Shown here: piece by piece, positions 1 to 7,039 of the stretch
Numbering within the stretch: position 1 is the first letter of the stretch
Layout of the letters: each line of letters opens with the position of its first letter
From: DASZXJ01 sp035545895
GTDB taxonomy: Bacteria > Planctomycetota > Phycisphaerae > Tepidisphaerales > Tepidisphaeraceae
NCBI GenBank assembly: GCA_035545895.1
Contig: DASZXJ010000196.1
Location: 1-19,148, forward strand
DNA: 19,148 nt
Reading direction: 5' to 3'
Translations under genes and position numbers: made by a program
The notes under the pieces: generated by a model
Told to the model about the DNA's origin: nothing
What the model saw: the letters and a program-made list of their open reading frames with translations, nothing else
Database searches by the model: none

Positions 1-746
1 CCAAACAAGTGGAAGCCATCGAGGCGCTGACCCGTCAGGGGGTCGATGCAATCGCGGTCTCGTGCACGCAGGCGGCCACCGTCGCTCCCGCCATCGATGC
101 TGCCATCGCCAAGGGAATCACCGTCATGTGCTTCGATTCAGATGCTCCGCAAAGCAAGCGGTTTGCCTATTACGGCACGGATGACCATGCCTGCGGCGTG
201 GCGGTGATGAAGGAATTGGCAAGCGTGATGCAGGACAAGGGCACGATCGCGATCCTTGGCGGCAACCAGGGTGCGCCGAATCTCACCGGCCGAATCAATG
301 GTGTTAAGGAAGAGATGGCCAAGCATCCGAACATCAAGCTGCTTGAAGCCGGCGGCGGAGTGTTCTATCACCAGGAAACCCCGGAAAAAGCCGCCGAAGC
401 CGTCGCCACCGCCACCAACGCCAATCCGGGCATCGAAGGCTGGGCCTTCATCGGCGGCTGGCCGCTGTTTACCACTGACGCTCTGAAATGGCCGCCGGGC
501 AAAATTCAGGTCGTCTCCGTTGACGCGCTGCCGGCCCAGCTTGGCTATCTGCGAGATGGCCATGTTTCGGTTCTTCTCGCCCAGGACTGCTATGGCTGGG
601 GAACCAAGTCGGTTCAGATTCTGCTCGACAAAATCGTCAAGCAGCAGGATCCAACATCAGAAAAAGTGATCGATCCGCTCACCCGCGTCACCAGGGACAA
701 CGTCGAGGAATTCGGCAAGAACTGGGACAAGTGGCTTGGGAAGTAA
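1..746 (+). CDS. Sugar ABC transporter substrate-binding protein, 3' part
   Basis: The gene is cut by the window edge: the frame is open from base 3 (KQVEAIEALTRQGVDAIAVS), so the GTG at 9 is not the real start. It is the C-terminal ~247 residues of a periplasmic-binding protein of the ribose/LacI-like fold (Peripla_BP_4). Family features seen are the VDAIAVSC segment, the KGITVMCFDSDAP strand-turn (sugar-contact region), the GTDD followed by an alpha helix, the GGNQGAPNLTGRINGVKE segment and the late VDALPAQLGYLRDGHVSVLLAQ segment. The expected role is capture of a monosaccharide-like ligand in the periplasm and delivery to an ABC permease. The ATPase follows 58 bases downstream across a hairpin. 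The ligand cannot be told from sequence alone, and signal peptide and promoter lie outside the window. The family is confident, the substrate is not. Confidence 0.88.
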   Translation, partial: KQVEAIEALTRQGVDAIAVSCTQAATVAPAIDAAIAKGITVMCFDSDAPQSKRFAYYGTDDHACGVAVMKELASVMQDKGTIAILGGNQGAPNLTGRINGVKEEMAKHPNIKLLEAGGGVFYHQETPEKAAEAVATATNANPGIEGWAFIGGWPLFTTDALKWPPGKIQVVSVDALPAQLGYLRDGHVSVLLAQDCYGWGTKSVQILLDKIVKQQDPTSEKVIDPLTRVTRDNVEEFGKNWDKWLGK

Positions 747-804
747 AGGATGAAGGATGAAGGATGAAGGATGAAATAATTTTCATCCTTCATCCTTCTG
801 CCTC
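747..804. repeat. GGATGAA tandem repeat and 18-bp perfect inverted repeat between transporter genes
   Basis: Directly after the binding-protein stop codon there are four tandem GGATGAA units (about 748-775). Bases 759-776 (GAAGGATGAAGGATGAAA) are the exact reverse complement of 781-798, with TAAT as the loop. As RNA this is an 18-bp hairpin ending 7 nt before the ATPase ATG, and there is no Shine-Dalgarno between. It is not a typical intrinsic terminator: the downstream flank is not a T-tract. By analogy with hairpins between binding-protein and ATPase genes in other operons (for example REP elements after malE), it could stabilise the upstream message and lower ATPase translation. That role is inference. 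Confidence 0.85.
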
Positions 805-2292
805 ATGTCAATTCAGTTTTCCAACATCACCAAGCGATTTGCCGGCGTTACTGCGCTGGACAACGTTTCGTTGAATATCGCAGCCGGCGAATGCCATGGT
901 CTGATGGGAGAAAACGGCGCAGGCAAATCAACACTGGGAAAAATCCTTGCCGGTATTCACAGGCCGGATGACGGCGGGATCATCATTGAAGGCGAGCCGC
1001 GAGTCTTTCGCTCTCCCGCCGATGCGCTGCGCGCGGGCGTGGGAATGGTCCATCAGGAACTGGCGTTCTGCCCGGAATTGTCTGTCGCGGAAAATCTGTG
1101 CATGGGGCAGTATCCGCGGCGAATGCGGCTGTTTGTCGATCGCCGCGAGATGACCCGCCGGGCCGAACGCTTGCTGGCGCAGATCGGCGTGCGTATCGAT
1201 GTCGATCAGCCCATGCATTGCCTTTCGACGGCCCAGGAACAACTCGTTCAAATCGCCGCTGCCGTAGGAACCAACGCCCGTGTTCTTGTGTTCGACGAGC
1301 CGACCAGTTCCCTGGCCGAGCCGGATGCCCAGCAGCTTTTTCGCCTGATCGACCAGTTGAAATCGCGAGGCGTGACGATCATTTACGTTTCACATCGCAT
1401 GCCCGAACTATTTCGTCTGTGCGACCGAATCAGCGTGCTTCGGGATGGCAAATATGTCGGCACGCTCGACCGGGCATCAGCCAATCAGGATGCGATCGTC
1501 CGCATGATGATAGGTCGATCCGTGCAGGAGTATTTTCCGCAGCATGTTTCATCGGCGCCGGGCGAGACGATGTTGCGGGTGGAAAACCTCGGCTCGCCGA
1601 CGCATTTCGAAAATGTTTCGTTCGAGATTCGCGCCGGGGAAATCGTCGGATTTGCCGGGCTTGTCGGAGCAGGGCGAAGCGAAGTCGCCAAGGCGATATT
1701 CGGGCTCGACAGCACTGTCACCGGTTCGGTGCAGATTGGAGGCAAGCCGCTGAAGCTGCGATCGATTCGCGAATCGATGCGACATCGAATTGGCCTGCTT
1801 CCCGAAGATCGCAAGCGGCAGGGGCTCGTGCTCACGATGAGCTGCCGGAACAATCTATCGCTGGCGATGCTTGATCGGCTGAGCCGGATGGGTTTGCTGT
1901 CGCATTCTCACGAATGCGATCTGGCGCACGAGTATTTCAAAAAATTACGCGTGAAAGCGCCATCCATCGAAGTACCGGTGGCCGGCTTAAGTGGAGGCAA
2001 TCAGCAAAAGGTCGCCATCGCCAAATGGCTGGCGCGGCAGGCCAAGCTGTTGATCGTCGATGAACCGACGCGCGGCGTCGATGTCGGCGCCAAGGCCGCC
2101 ATTCATGAACTGATCGACGAACTTGCACGCCAGGGCGTTGCCATTATGCTGATCTCGTCCGAACTTCCCGAGGTCGTCAATTTGTCCACGCGCATCATCG
2201 TGATGCGCCAAGGCCGGATCGTCGGCGAAGTGTCGCGTCGAAATGCGACGCAGGAAAACGTTTTACGTCTGATGGCAGGAGTTGAGCAATGA
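805..2292 (+). CDS. Sugar ABC transporter ATP-binding protein (RbsA/MglA/XylG type)
   Basis: A 495-residue double ABC ATPase, the usual length for carbohydrate uptake transporter-2 ATPases. The first domain has Walker A GENGAGKST (35-43), the family-typical degenerate signature LSTAQEQ and Walker B VLVFDEPTSSL. The second domain has the characteristic altered P-loop GLVGAGRSE, signature LSGGNQQKVAIAKWL and Walker B LLIVDEPTRGVDVGAK. It powers sugar import on the cytoplasmic face. The start is ATG 805, which begins the conserved MSIQFSNITKRF, but no ribosome-binding site is visible because a hairpin occupies the leader. It follows the binding-protein gene and overlaps the peroxiredoxin gene by four bases (ATGA, 2289-2292). 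No permease lies between or after these genes in the window, so it must be upstream or elsewhere. The substrate is unassigned. Confidence 0.95.
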   Translation: MSIQFSNITKRFAGVTALDNVSLNIAAGECHGLMGENGAGKSTLGKILAGIHRPDDGGIIIEGEPRVFRSPADALRAGVGMVHQELAFCPELSVAENLCMGQYPRRMRLFVDRREMTRRAERLLAQIGVRIDVDQPMHCLSTAQEQLVQIAAAVGTNARVLVFDEPTSSLAEPDAQQLFRLIDQLKSRGVTIIYVSHRMPELFRLCDRISVLRDGKYVGTLDRASANQDAIVRMMIGRSVQEYFPQHVSSAPGETMLRVENLGSPTHFENVSFEIRAGEIVGFAGLVGAGRSEVAKAIFGLDSTVTGSVQIGGKPLKLRSIRESMRHRIGLLPEDRKRQGLVLTMSCRNNLSLAMLDRLSRMGLLSHSHECDLAHEYFKKLRVKAPSIEVPVAGLSGGNQQKVAIAKWLARQAKLLIVDEPTRGVDVGAKAAIHELIDELARQGVAIMLISSELPEVVNLSTRIIVMRQGRIVGEVSRRNATQENVLRLMAGVEQ

Positions 2293-2753
2293 GTATCCCC
2301 GCGGTCGGCAAGGCAGCCCCCAAATTCAAACTTCCATCAAGCACAGGCAAGGAAATCGATCTGGCGAGTTTTGCGGGTAAGAAAACCGTCGTCCTCTATT
2401 TTTATCCACGCGCCGACACTCCCGGCTGCACTAAGGAGGCTTGCGGCTTCCGCGACGCGCTGGCGGATTATGACAAAGCCAACATCGCCGTGCTCGGAAT
2501 CAGCCCCGATCCTGAAAAAGACGTCACCAGGTTTGCAGAGAAGTTTCACCTCAATTTCCCCCTGCTGGCCGATGCCGATCATGCCGTTGCTGAAAAATAT
2601 GGCGTGTGGCAGGAAAAGAGCATGTACGGCAAAAAATATATGGGCGTGGCGCGCACGACCTTCGTCATCGATAAGGACGGCAAAATCTCCCATGTCTTTG
2701 AAAAGGTGAAACCCGAAGGACACGACCAGGAAGTTCTGGACCGTCTCAAATAA
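2289..2753 (+). CDS. bcp: Thioredoxin-dependent thiol peroxidase, Bcp/PrxQ-type peroxiredoxin
   Basis: This 154-residue protein reduces peroxides and is recycled by thioredoxin in the cytoplasm. The active-site segment DTPGCTKEACGFRD carries the peroxidatic Cys47 and, five residues on, Cys52, the resolving-cysteine position of the E. coli Bcp/alpha-PrxQ class. The TPGCT context, the FYPRA strand before it and the later GVARTTFVIDKDGKI segment are all typical. Length matches the family (about 150-160). The start is ATG 2289 with AGGAG at 2277-2281, seven bases upstream. It overlaps the sugar-transport ATPase by ATGA, so translation is probably coupled, although the two functions are not obviously related. 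A stem-loop starts in its stop codon. Confidence 0.95.
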   Translation: MSIPAVGKAAPKFKLPSSTGKEIDLASFAGKKTVVLYFYPRADTPGCTKEACGFRDALADYDKANIAVLGISPDPEKDVTRFAEKFHLNFPLLADADHAVAEKYGVWQEKSMYGKKYMGVARTTFVIDKDGKISHVFEKVKPEGHDQEVLDRLK

Positions 2754-2789
2754 CGCCAACTTATCCACCCTCCAGTGGTTGTGGCGTTA
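2751..2789 (+). terminator. Stem-loop at the end of bcp
   Basis: TAACGCCA (2751-2758, containing the TAA stop) is complementary to TGGCGTTA (2782-2789), an 8-bp stem with a 23-nt loop, followed by ATTCTCTC. The pyrimidine tail is weak, so this is a possible transcription terminator or mRNA 3'-end protector rather than a textbook one. Confidence 0.4.
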
Positions 2790-2935
2790 ATTCTCTCGAA
2801 TCGGTGCTTTCTCCCGCTTGAAGTCTCAACTCACTTTTGTTAAATCCTGTCAAAATAGGAAAGCTGATGTCCATGCATCGGCAGGAGAGGGAGCCAGGAT
2901 GGCGCTCTGCATTAAATGATAAAGGAGTCTTTCAC

Positions 2936-3157
2936 ATGTCACGTCAAAGTGTTAGCGCAAAGAGTTCTCGGCCAGCCAGTCCCACGACTACGACGAGTGG
3001 CGTGCGCAACTCGGCCATTCCGAAGGTCAGCCCTGCCCCCAAGGCGGTAACCTATGAAATGATCGCCAAGCGCGCATACGAAATCTCGCAATCGTCGCAG
3101 TGCGGTTCGGAGTTCGACAACTGGATTCGCGCTGAACGCGAACTCAAGGCCAGGTAA
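2936..3157 (+). CDS. DUF2934-type small protein
   Basis: A 73-residue protein. The start is ATG 2936, preceded by AAAGGAG (2921-2927). A TTG at 2837 in the same frame would add 33 residues, but nothing supports it. The first ~38 residues are Ser/Thr/Pro/Lys-rich, likely disordered. The C-terminal half, with IAKRAYEI at 43-50 and FDNWIRAEREL at 60-70, matches the DUF2934 pattern as I know it (I-A-x-R-A-Y-E-I, then a Gly-containing turn and D/E-x-W-x-x-A-E-x-E-L). These short proteins occur in many bacteria and have no established function; the usual GxxxG turn is here QCGSE. It stands alone between bcp and the LON-domain gene, with no membrane segment or signal peptide. Confidence 0.75.
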   Translation: MSRQSVSAKSSRPASPTTTTSGVRNSAIPKVSPAPKAVTYEMIAKRAYEISQSSQCGSEFDNWIRAERELKAR

Positions 3158-3170
3158 TTCGCTGTTTTTG

Positions 3171-3200
3171 TTGTCGCTGGATTGGATTCGACAATAGAAT
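3171..3200 (+). promoter_or_regulatory. Candidate sigma-70-type promoter for the LON-domain gene
   Basis: TTGTCG (3171-3176) and TAGAAT (3195-3200, five of six consensus bases) are 18 bp apart. The predicted transcript would begin about seven bases before the ATG at 3214, so the message would be almost leaderless, which fits the missing Shine-Dalgarno. This was judged by eye only. Confidence 0.4.
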
Positions 3201-3240
3201 CCCGCGGTTCTATATGGGATTCTCGAATCCATCCAGCGAC
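3173..3240. repeat. Nested inverted repeats spanning the start codon of the LON-domain gene
   Basis: The outer arms are 3173-3191 (GTCGCTGGATTGGATTCGA) and 3223-3240, complementary over 18 bp with one extra base in the left arm. Inside are two alternative smaller dyads: ATAGAA/TTCTAT (3194-3199 with 3208-3213) and AGAATCCC/GGGATTCT (3196-3203 with 3216-3223). They share bases and cannot both form. The start codon (3214-3216) lies in this structure, and the right outer arm encodes residues 4-9 of the protein. Confidence 0.85.
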
Positions 3241-3888
3241 CTTTCAGCCGTACCGTTGTTTCCTCTGCCCAACGTCGTGCTGTTTCCCCGCGCTGTTTTG
3301 CCGCTTCATATTTTTGAACGCCGGTACAAGACAATGACTGCCGACGTGCTCAACGGCAACAAGCAGATCGCCATGGCGTTGCTGCGCCCCGGCTGGGAGA
3401 AATCGTACTACGGAAAGCCCGCCATCGAGCCGGTCGTCTGTGTCGGCACGATCCTCTCGCACGAGAAATTGCCCGATGGGACGTATAATTTTCTCCTTCA
3501 GGGGCATACGCGCGCGAGAATCGTTCGCGAATTGCGAGGCCGCGATGTTCCCTATCGCGTGGCCGAACTGGAAAAGGTCATTCAGGCGGTCATTCCAGCC
3601 GCAGAACTCCGGCCGCATCGCCAGCGAATGGTCGAACTTTTCTCAAAAGACAAGCTTTCGAAAATTCCCCTGGCCGGCCAGATTCTTCGCATTCTCGCCA
3701 GTGATTTGCCCACCGAAGACGTGGCCGATCTGATTGCTTTTGCGATGTTTGACGACACGCTGCTCAAGCAGTCGCTGCTGGCAGAAGTGGACGTTGCCCG
3801 CCGAGTGCAGCGAATCCTTGCCGAGCTCGAAGGGATCAAGCCGCGCGTTCGGCCTGCTTCCGATTCCTCGCAGGCCAGCCTCAATTAA
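3214..3888 (+). CDS. Stand-alone LON substrate-binding-domain protein
   Basis: A 224-residue protein consisting of the N-terminal (LON substrate-binding, PUA-like) domain of Lon protease without its ATPase or peptidase. The diagnostic run begins at residue 14: PLFPLPNVVLFPRAVLPLHI followed by FERRYK. Later segments IAMALLRPGWE, VGTILSHEKLPDGTYNFLLQG and RARIVRELRG are also typical. Such proteins are common and are presumed to bind unfolded or regulatory partners; the exact role is unknown. There is no Shine-Dalgarno. ATG 3214 is the only ATG before the domain, but it sits inside a large dyad. The C-terminus is a charged helical region (about 125-210) ending in a short Ser-rich tail. The gene is followed after 72 bases by a cyclotransferase-like gene on the same strand. 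Confidence 0.9.
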   Translation: MGFSNPSSDLSAVPLFPLPNVVLFPRAVLPLHIFERRYKTMTADVLNGNKQIAMALLRPGWEKSYYGKPAIEPVVCVGTILSHEKLPDGTYNFLLQGHTRARIVRELRGRDVPYRVAELEKVIQAVIPAAELRPHRQRMVELFSKDKLSKIPLAGQILRILASDLPTEDVADLIAFAMFDDTLLKQSLLAEVDVARRVQRILAELEGIKPRVRPASDSSQASLN

Positions 3889-3960
3889 CGCTCTCAATTT
3901 TGCGTTTATCGCGTATTTCGAACAGAATGCGTTGCGGGAGCAACCGGGATACTTGAAGGC

Positions 3961-4476
3961 ATGTGGTATTTCGCCTACGGGTCCAATCTGAATGCGCGCG
4001 GTGTGGCGGAATGGTGCCGCCACCACGGACACCGTCCGCCCACGATGAAGGGGGGCAAACCCAGCATTGTCGATAATTACCGCCTGTGCTTCCCCATTTT
4101 CAGCGAATATTGGGGAGGCGGGATCGCCGACATCATTTACGACCCCGGCAAATACGTCGCCGGCGCCCTTTACGACCTCAGCGAAGCGGACATGAAAATC
4201 CTTGACGCCAAGGTCGATCGCCGCAACGAAGGCGACAAGGAACTCGGCACGTATAAACGCATCGAAGTGCGCGTCGCCCCCCTCGGCAAAGGCACGCCGG
4301 TGCAGGCCATCACTTATCAGGGCGTCAACATCGAAAAATATCACATCCCGCCCACCGAACATTACATGGATCTGGTCATCCAGGGCGCCTACAGCCACGG
4401 CCTGTCGATGATGTGGATCGCGTACCTGCAAAGCTTCGACAAACAGGTGGGCCGCAAGCCGCGTCCGCCAGGGTAA
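3961..4476 (+). CDS. Gamma-glutamylcyclotransferase-like protein (GGCT/AIG2 fold)
   Basis: A 171-residue cytoplasmic protein. The N-terminal YFAYGSNLN (3-11) is the hallmark phosphate/substrate loop of the gamma-glutamylcyclotransferase fold, which releases 5-oxoproline from gamma-glutamyl amines or peptides. The core continues with GALYDLSEADMKILDAKV and a Y-K-R-I-E-V strand. In the family the catalytic Glu lies in an LDxxEG motif. Here LD is followed by a five-residue longer loop before Glu90-Gly91, so the acid is probably kept but displaced. The start is ATG 3961, with only a weak purine stretch upstream. The stop (4474-4476) is 21 bases before the NhaA ATG, suggesting co-transcription. 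The in vivo substrate is unknown. Confidence 0.88.
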   Translation: MWYFAYGSNLNARGVAEWCRHHGHRPPTMKGGKPSIVDNYRLCFPIFSEYWGGGIADIIYDPGKYVAGALYDLSEADMKILDAKVDRRNEGDKELGTYKRIEVRVAPLGKGTPVQAITYQGVNIEKYHIPPTEHYMDLVIQGAYSHGLSMMWIAYLQSFDKQVGRKPRPPG

Positions 4477-4497
4477 TTGTCGGAGTCATCGTCGCGC

Positions 4498-5847
4498 ATG
4501 AGTGAACCGCCAATCCCGCTAACGCCGTCTCGAATCGAGCCGCTCTTGCGGCCAATCAATGCGTTTCTCGCTGCTGAGTCCGCCGGTGGGATTGTCTTGA
4601 TCTCGGCAACGCTCATTGCGCTGCTTTGGGCAAACTCTGCCTGGAGCTTCACCTATCACCAGTTATGGCACACCAAATTGACCATCGATGCCGGACATTT
4701 TTCGCTGGACATGTCGTTGGAGCAATGGGTGAACGATGGCTTGATGGCCGTTTTCTTTCTGCTCGTCGGGCTGGAAATCAAGCGCGAACTTCTTGTCGGC
4801 GAACTCGCTTCGATGCACCGCGCGACATTGCCGATGGCGGCGGCGACAGGGGGAATGGTTGTTCCCGCGTTGATTTTTGCCGCATTCAATGTTCATCAAT
4901 CGAGCGCAGCCGGATGGGGAATTCCCATGGCCACCGACATTGCCTTTGCCGTCGGTGTCATGGCGCTGGTGGGGCGGGCTGTCCCAACCTCCGTGCGAGT
5001 ATTTCTGCTCGCCGTAGCCATCGTCGATGATCTTGGGGCGGTATTGGTGATTGCGCTCTTTTATACGAGTCACATTTCCGGCATCGCGCTGGGTGTTGCC
5101 GGACTTTTTCTCGCGGGGCTGATTCTGCTCAACCTGCTCCGCGTGCACCAGCCGTGGCCTTACATGATGCTTGGCGCGGGGCTGTGGCTGGCCACCTTGT
5201 ATAGCGGACTTCACTCCACCATCGCCGGCGTGTTGCTGGCATTCACCATCCCCGCAACCCGGCAGATTGAGGAAATGCCCTACGTGGATTTCGTTCGAAA
5301 CCTCCTCTACGAGTTCGAGTACGAAGCCGTCATCGAACCCACCAAGATCACCGAAGATCAAAGTCATATCCTCAAGTCGGTCGAAGAAGCCTCGCAGGCC
5401 GTGCAGACGCCTTTGGCACGCGTTGAACATGCGCTGTTGAAACCCGTCAATTTTCTGATCGTTCCGCTATTTGCGATCGCCAACGCCGGCGTTGTATTTG
5501 AAGGAGGCAGCGAATCGATCCTGCACAGTCGCGTGATGTGGGGTGTGCTGCTGGGTCTGGTGATCGGCAAGCCGCTGGGTGTGCTGGGCGCATCGTGGCT
5601 GGCGATCAAGTCCGGAATGGCGACTCTTCCCGCTGGCGCGACATGGCGACATATGCTCGGCGTCGCGGTGCTGTGCGGCATCGGCTTTACAATGTCGCTA
5701 TTTGTGACGCACCTGGCTTTTCCCGGCTCGGAAGAGCACGTCGCCGCCGCCAAAATTGCAATCCTGGCTGCCTCGATCATCGCCGGCGCGGCGGGGGCGG
5801 CGCTGATTGTCATCTCTGGAAAACCGGCGCGAGTCGAGGCAAAATAG
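4498..5847 (+). CDS. nhaA: Na+/H+ antiporter NhaA
   Basis: A 449-residue inner-membrane antiporter that exchanges cytoplasmic Na+ (or Li+) for external protons, important at high salt and alkaline pH. There are about a dozen hydrophobic segments. Key motifs present are FFLLVGLEIKRELLVGEL, MATDIAFAVGVMALVG (Asp147, equivalent to E. coli Asp133) and VDDLGAVLVIALFYT (Asp177-Asp178, equivalent to the Asp163-Asp164 pair that binds Na+), plus the C-terminal LGVAVLCGIGFTMSLFV. An ATG start at 4498 is preferred. An in-frame TTG at 4477, directly after the preceding stop codon, would add seven residues. The cytoplasmic loop around residues 265-305 (YEFEYEAVIEPTKITEDQSH) is charged and longer than in E. 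coli NhaA, as in many non-enterobacterial homologues. Confidence 0.96.
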   Translation: MSEPPIPLTPSRIEPLLRPINAFLAAESAGGIVLISATLIALLWANSAWSFTYHQLWHTKLTIDAGHFSLDMSLEQWVNDGLMAVFFLLVGLEIKRELLVGELASMHRATLPMAAATGGMVVPALIFAAFNVHQSSAAGWGIPMATDIAFAVGVMALVGRAVPTSVRVFLLAVAIVDDLGAVLVIALFYTSHISGIALGVAGLFLAGLILLNLLRVHQPWPYMMLGAGLWLATLYSGLHSTIAGVLLAFTIPATRQIEEMPYVDFVRNLLYEFEYEAVIEPTKITEDQSHILKSVEEASQAVQTPLARVEHALLKPVNFLIVPLFAIANAGVVFEGGSESILHSRVMWGVLLGLVIGKPLGVLGASWLAIKSGMATLPAGATWRHMLGVAVLCGIGFTMSLFVTHLAFPGSEEHVAAAKIAILAASIIAGAAGAALIVISGKPARVEAK

Positions 5848-5861
5848 CCCGGCTTTACCCA

Positions 5862-6050
5862 TCAAATCGTCGCGAACGATCGAGGTAATAGCATCTGCTG
5901 GCCTGTCTCAAGTTTATAATCTTCAAACTGCCCAACTGAACGGAAGGTATCAAAGCCTAAATGTCGAAAAGAACAGATTGTAGCGCTATCCAAACCGTTA
6001 CATTCTTCGATATATGGATACAGGCTCAGAAACCTTGCAGGAATACGATG
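5862..6050 (-). pseudogene. 3' remnant of a GNAT-acetyltransferase-like gene
   Basis: Read on the minus strand, the frame is open for 62 codons from HRIPARFLSLYPYIEE to a TGA at 5862-5864, with no usable start codon and a stop (TGA at 6051-6053) just upstream. The residues look like real protein: ECNGLDSATICSFRHLGF is similar to the late GNAT motif in which an Asn and a Ser/Ala helix are followed by a large residue, Leu and GF, and it is followed by FEDYKLETGQQMLLPR. It appears to be the C-terminal third of an N-acetyltransferase whose front part has been lost next to the inserted nucleotidyltransferase gene. Family assignment is by eye and uncertain. Confidence 0.42.
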
Positions 6051-6059
6051 TCACTTTCA

Positions 6060-6089
6060 TTGTAACTCCCATGCCGGGCCGTCTACAAT
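6060..6089 (+). promoter_or_regulatory. Candidate promoter of the nucleotidyltransferase-like gene
   Basis: TTGTAA (6060-6065) and TACAAT (6084-6089, five of six consensus bases) are separated by 18 bp. A transcript would start near 6096, giving a ~110-nt leader to the TTG start at 6208, or an almost leaderless message if ATG 6103 is used. Confidence 0.45.
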
Positions 6090-6207
6090 ATCTGTTACAA
6101 TTATGCGGCGATCCACAACAATCCGCGCTAACGACAAAAGAGACGATTCTGATTTCGGCGCAACGCCGACTTATGAATCTCGACTGCAACGCGAACCGAG
6201 GTGGGCA

Positions 6208-7035
6208 TTGACGGAAGGCAGCCAATTCTTTGAGGAGAAGAGCGCGGTTCAAGACACCTTACGCAAGGTGACCATGCGGCTAAATGAGTTGGGAATTGCG
6301 TACGCTGTCAGCGGAGGGCTTGCACTTTTTGCTCATGGGTTTCGGCGGTTCACCGAAGACGTGGATATTTTAGTGACTAACGAAGGACTCAAGCAACTCC
6401 ATAAGGAACTTGAGGGGTTGGGTTATGTTCGCCCATTTGCTGGAAGCAAAAACCTACGTGATGCGGAATCAAAGGTAAAAATCGAATTTCTTGTTACTGG
6501 ACAATACCCCGGCGATGGCAAGCCCAAGCCGGTTGCATTTCCTGACCCGGCGACCGTTGCAATCGAGAAAGAGGGAATCAAGTATCTGAGTCTTCAGTCA
6601 CTCATTGAACTCAAACTGGCGTCTGGAATGACAGAGCCAACGCGACTCAGGGACATTTCGGATGTTATCGAGTTAATCAGGCTTTTGGATCTTCCGACTG
6701 AGTTTTCAGAGCAGCTTTCACCGTATGTCAGGGAGAAATTCCTGGAACTATGGCGTTCGGTTCGGCAGGCTCCAAAGCGTTTTGTTAGGCTTTGGAGGAA
6801 TAAGCTCCTTACTCTTGACGCGCAGAATATTCAGCAGATGGCCAGGGTTCTTCGCGAATCAGCAGAATTGCTGGAGGCCATGTTTGCAGACGGTGTAATA
6901 CTCGATCCTGAGGGTGGCACAGGTGATGACTCCGCGCATTTGATAACGACGGATCCCGTCATCGCCAAGAAATACGACATGCATGACGAAGCCGAGTTCT
7001 GGGACGATGATGAGGCCGAGGAAGACGATACATAA
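6208..7035 (+). CDS. Nucleotidyltransferase-fold protein (AbiEii/DUF6036-like) with acidic C-terminal module
   Basis: With the TTG start at 6208 (GAGG at 6198-6201 upstream) it has 275 residues; ATG 6103 would give 310 but lacks a ribosome-binding site. The N-terminal part is a minimal nucleotidyltransferase core: YAVSGGLALFAHGFRRFTEDVDILV (residues 32-56) carries the GG loop and the Asp51-x-Asp53 metal pair. Residues ~120-150 (KYLSLQSLIELKLASG, then RDISDVIELIRLLDL) match the helical part of toxin-like and DUF6036-like relatives, which act on nucleotides or tRNA in the cases studied. Residues ~185-275 form a separate module (AQNIQQMARVLRESAELLEA, TTDPVIAKKYDMHDE) ending in an acidic tail. 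No antitoxin gene such as abiEi is adjacent. Lower GC, own promoter and flanking gene remnants suggest horizontal transfer. The activity is unproven. Confidence 0.75.
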   Translation: MTEGSQFFEEKSAVQDTLRKVTMRLNELGIAYAVSGGLALFAHGFRRFTEDVDILVTNEGLKQLHKELEGLGYVRPFAGSKNLRDAESKVKIEFLVTGQYPGDGKPKPVAFPDPATVAIEKEGIKYLSLQSLIELKLASGMTEPTRLRDISDVIELIRLLDLPTEFSEQLSPYVREKFLELWRSVRQAPKRFVRLWRNKLLTLDAQNIQQMARVLRESAELLEAMFADGVILDPEGGTGDDSAHLITTDPVIAKKYDMHDEAEFWDDDEAEEDDT

Positions 7036-7039
7036 ATCC

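Larger units (their letters stand above)
5848..6207. other. Intergenic stretch between nhaA and the nucleotidyltransferase gene
   Basis: About 360 bases with base composition visibly more AT-rich than the flanks. It holds a minus-strand gene remnant (5862-6050) and a promoter-like sequence (6060-6089). Two further in-frame or overlapping ATG codons (6014, 6103) lack ribosome-binding sites. There is no terminator with a T-tract after nhaA. Confidence 0.6.

Noticed and set aside
747..776. GGATGAA tandem units as a CRISPR-like array
   Set aside because: Units are 7 bp with no spacers and no cas genes nearby.
1098..1874. 258-codon frame inside the ABC ATPase gene
   Set aside because: Alternative-frame shadow of a gene with complete ABC motifs; its translation is rich in Arg/Ala/Ser without any domain.
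3643..4431. 262-codon minus-strand frame across the LON-domain and cyclotransferase genes
   Set aside because: Antisense to two recognised genes and spans their intergenic gap with no start signal.
6103..6207. ATG start of the nucleotidyltransferase gene at 6103
   Set aside because: No ribosome-binding site and the extra 35 residues are low in recognisable structure; TTG 6208 has GAGG at a good distance. Kept only as an alternative for leaderless translation.
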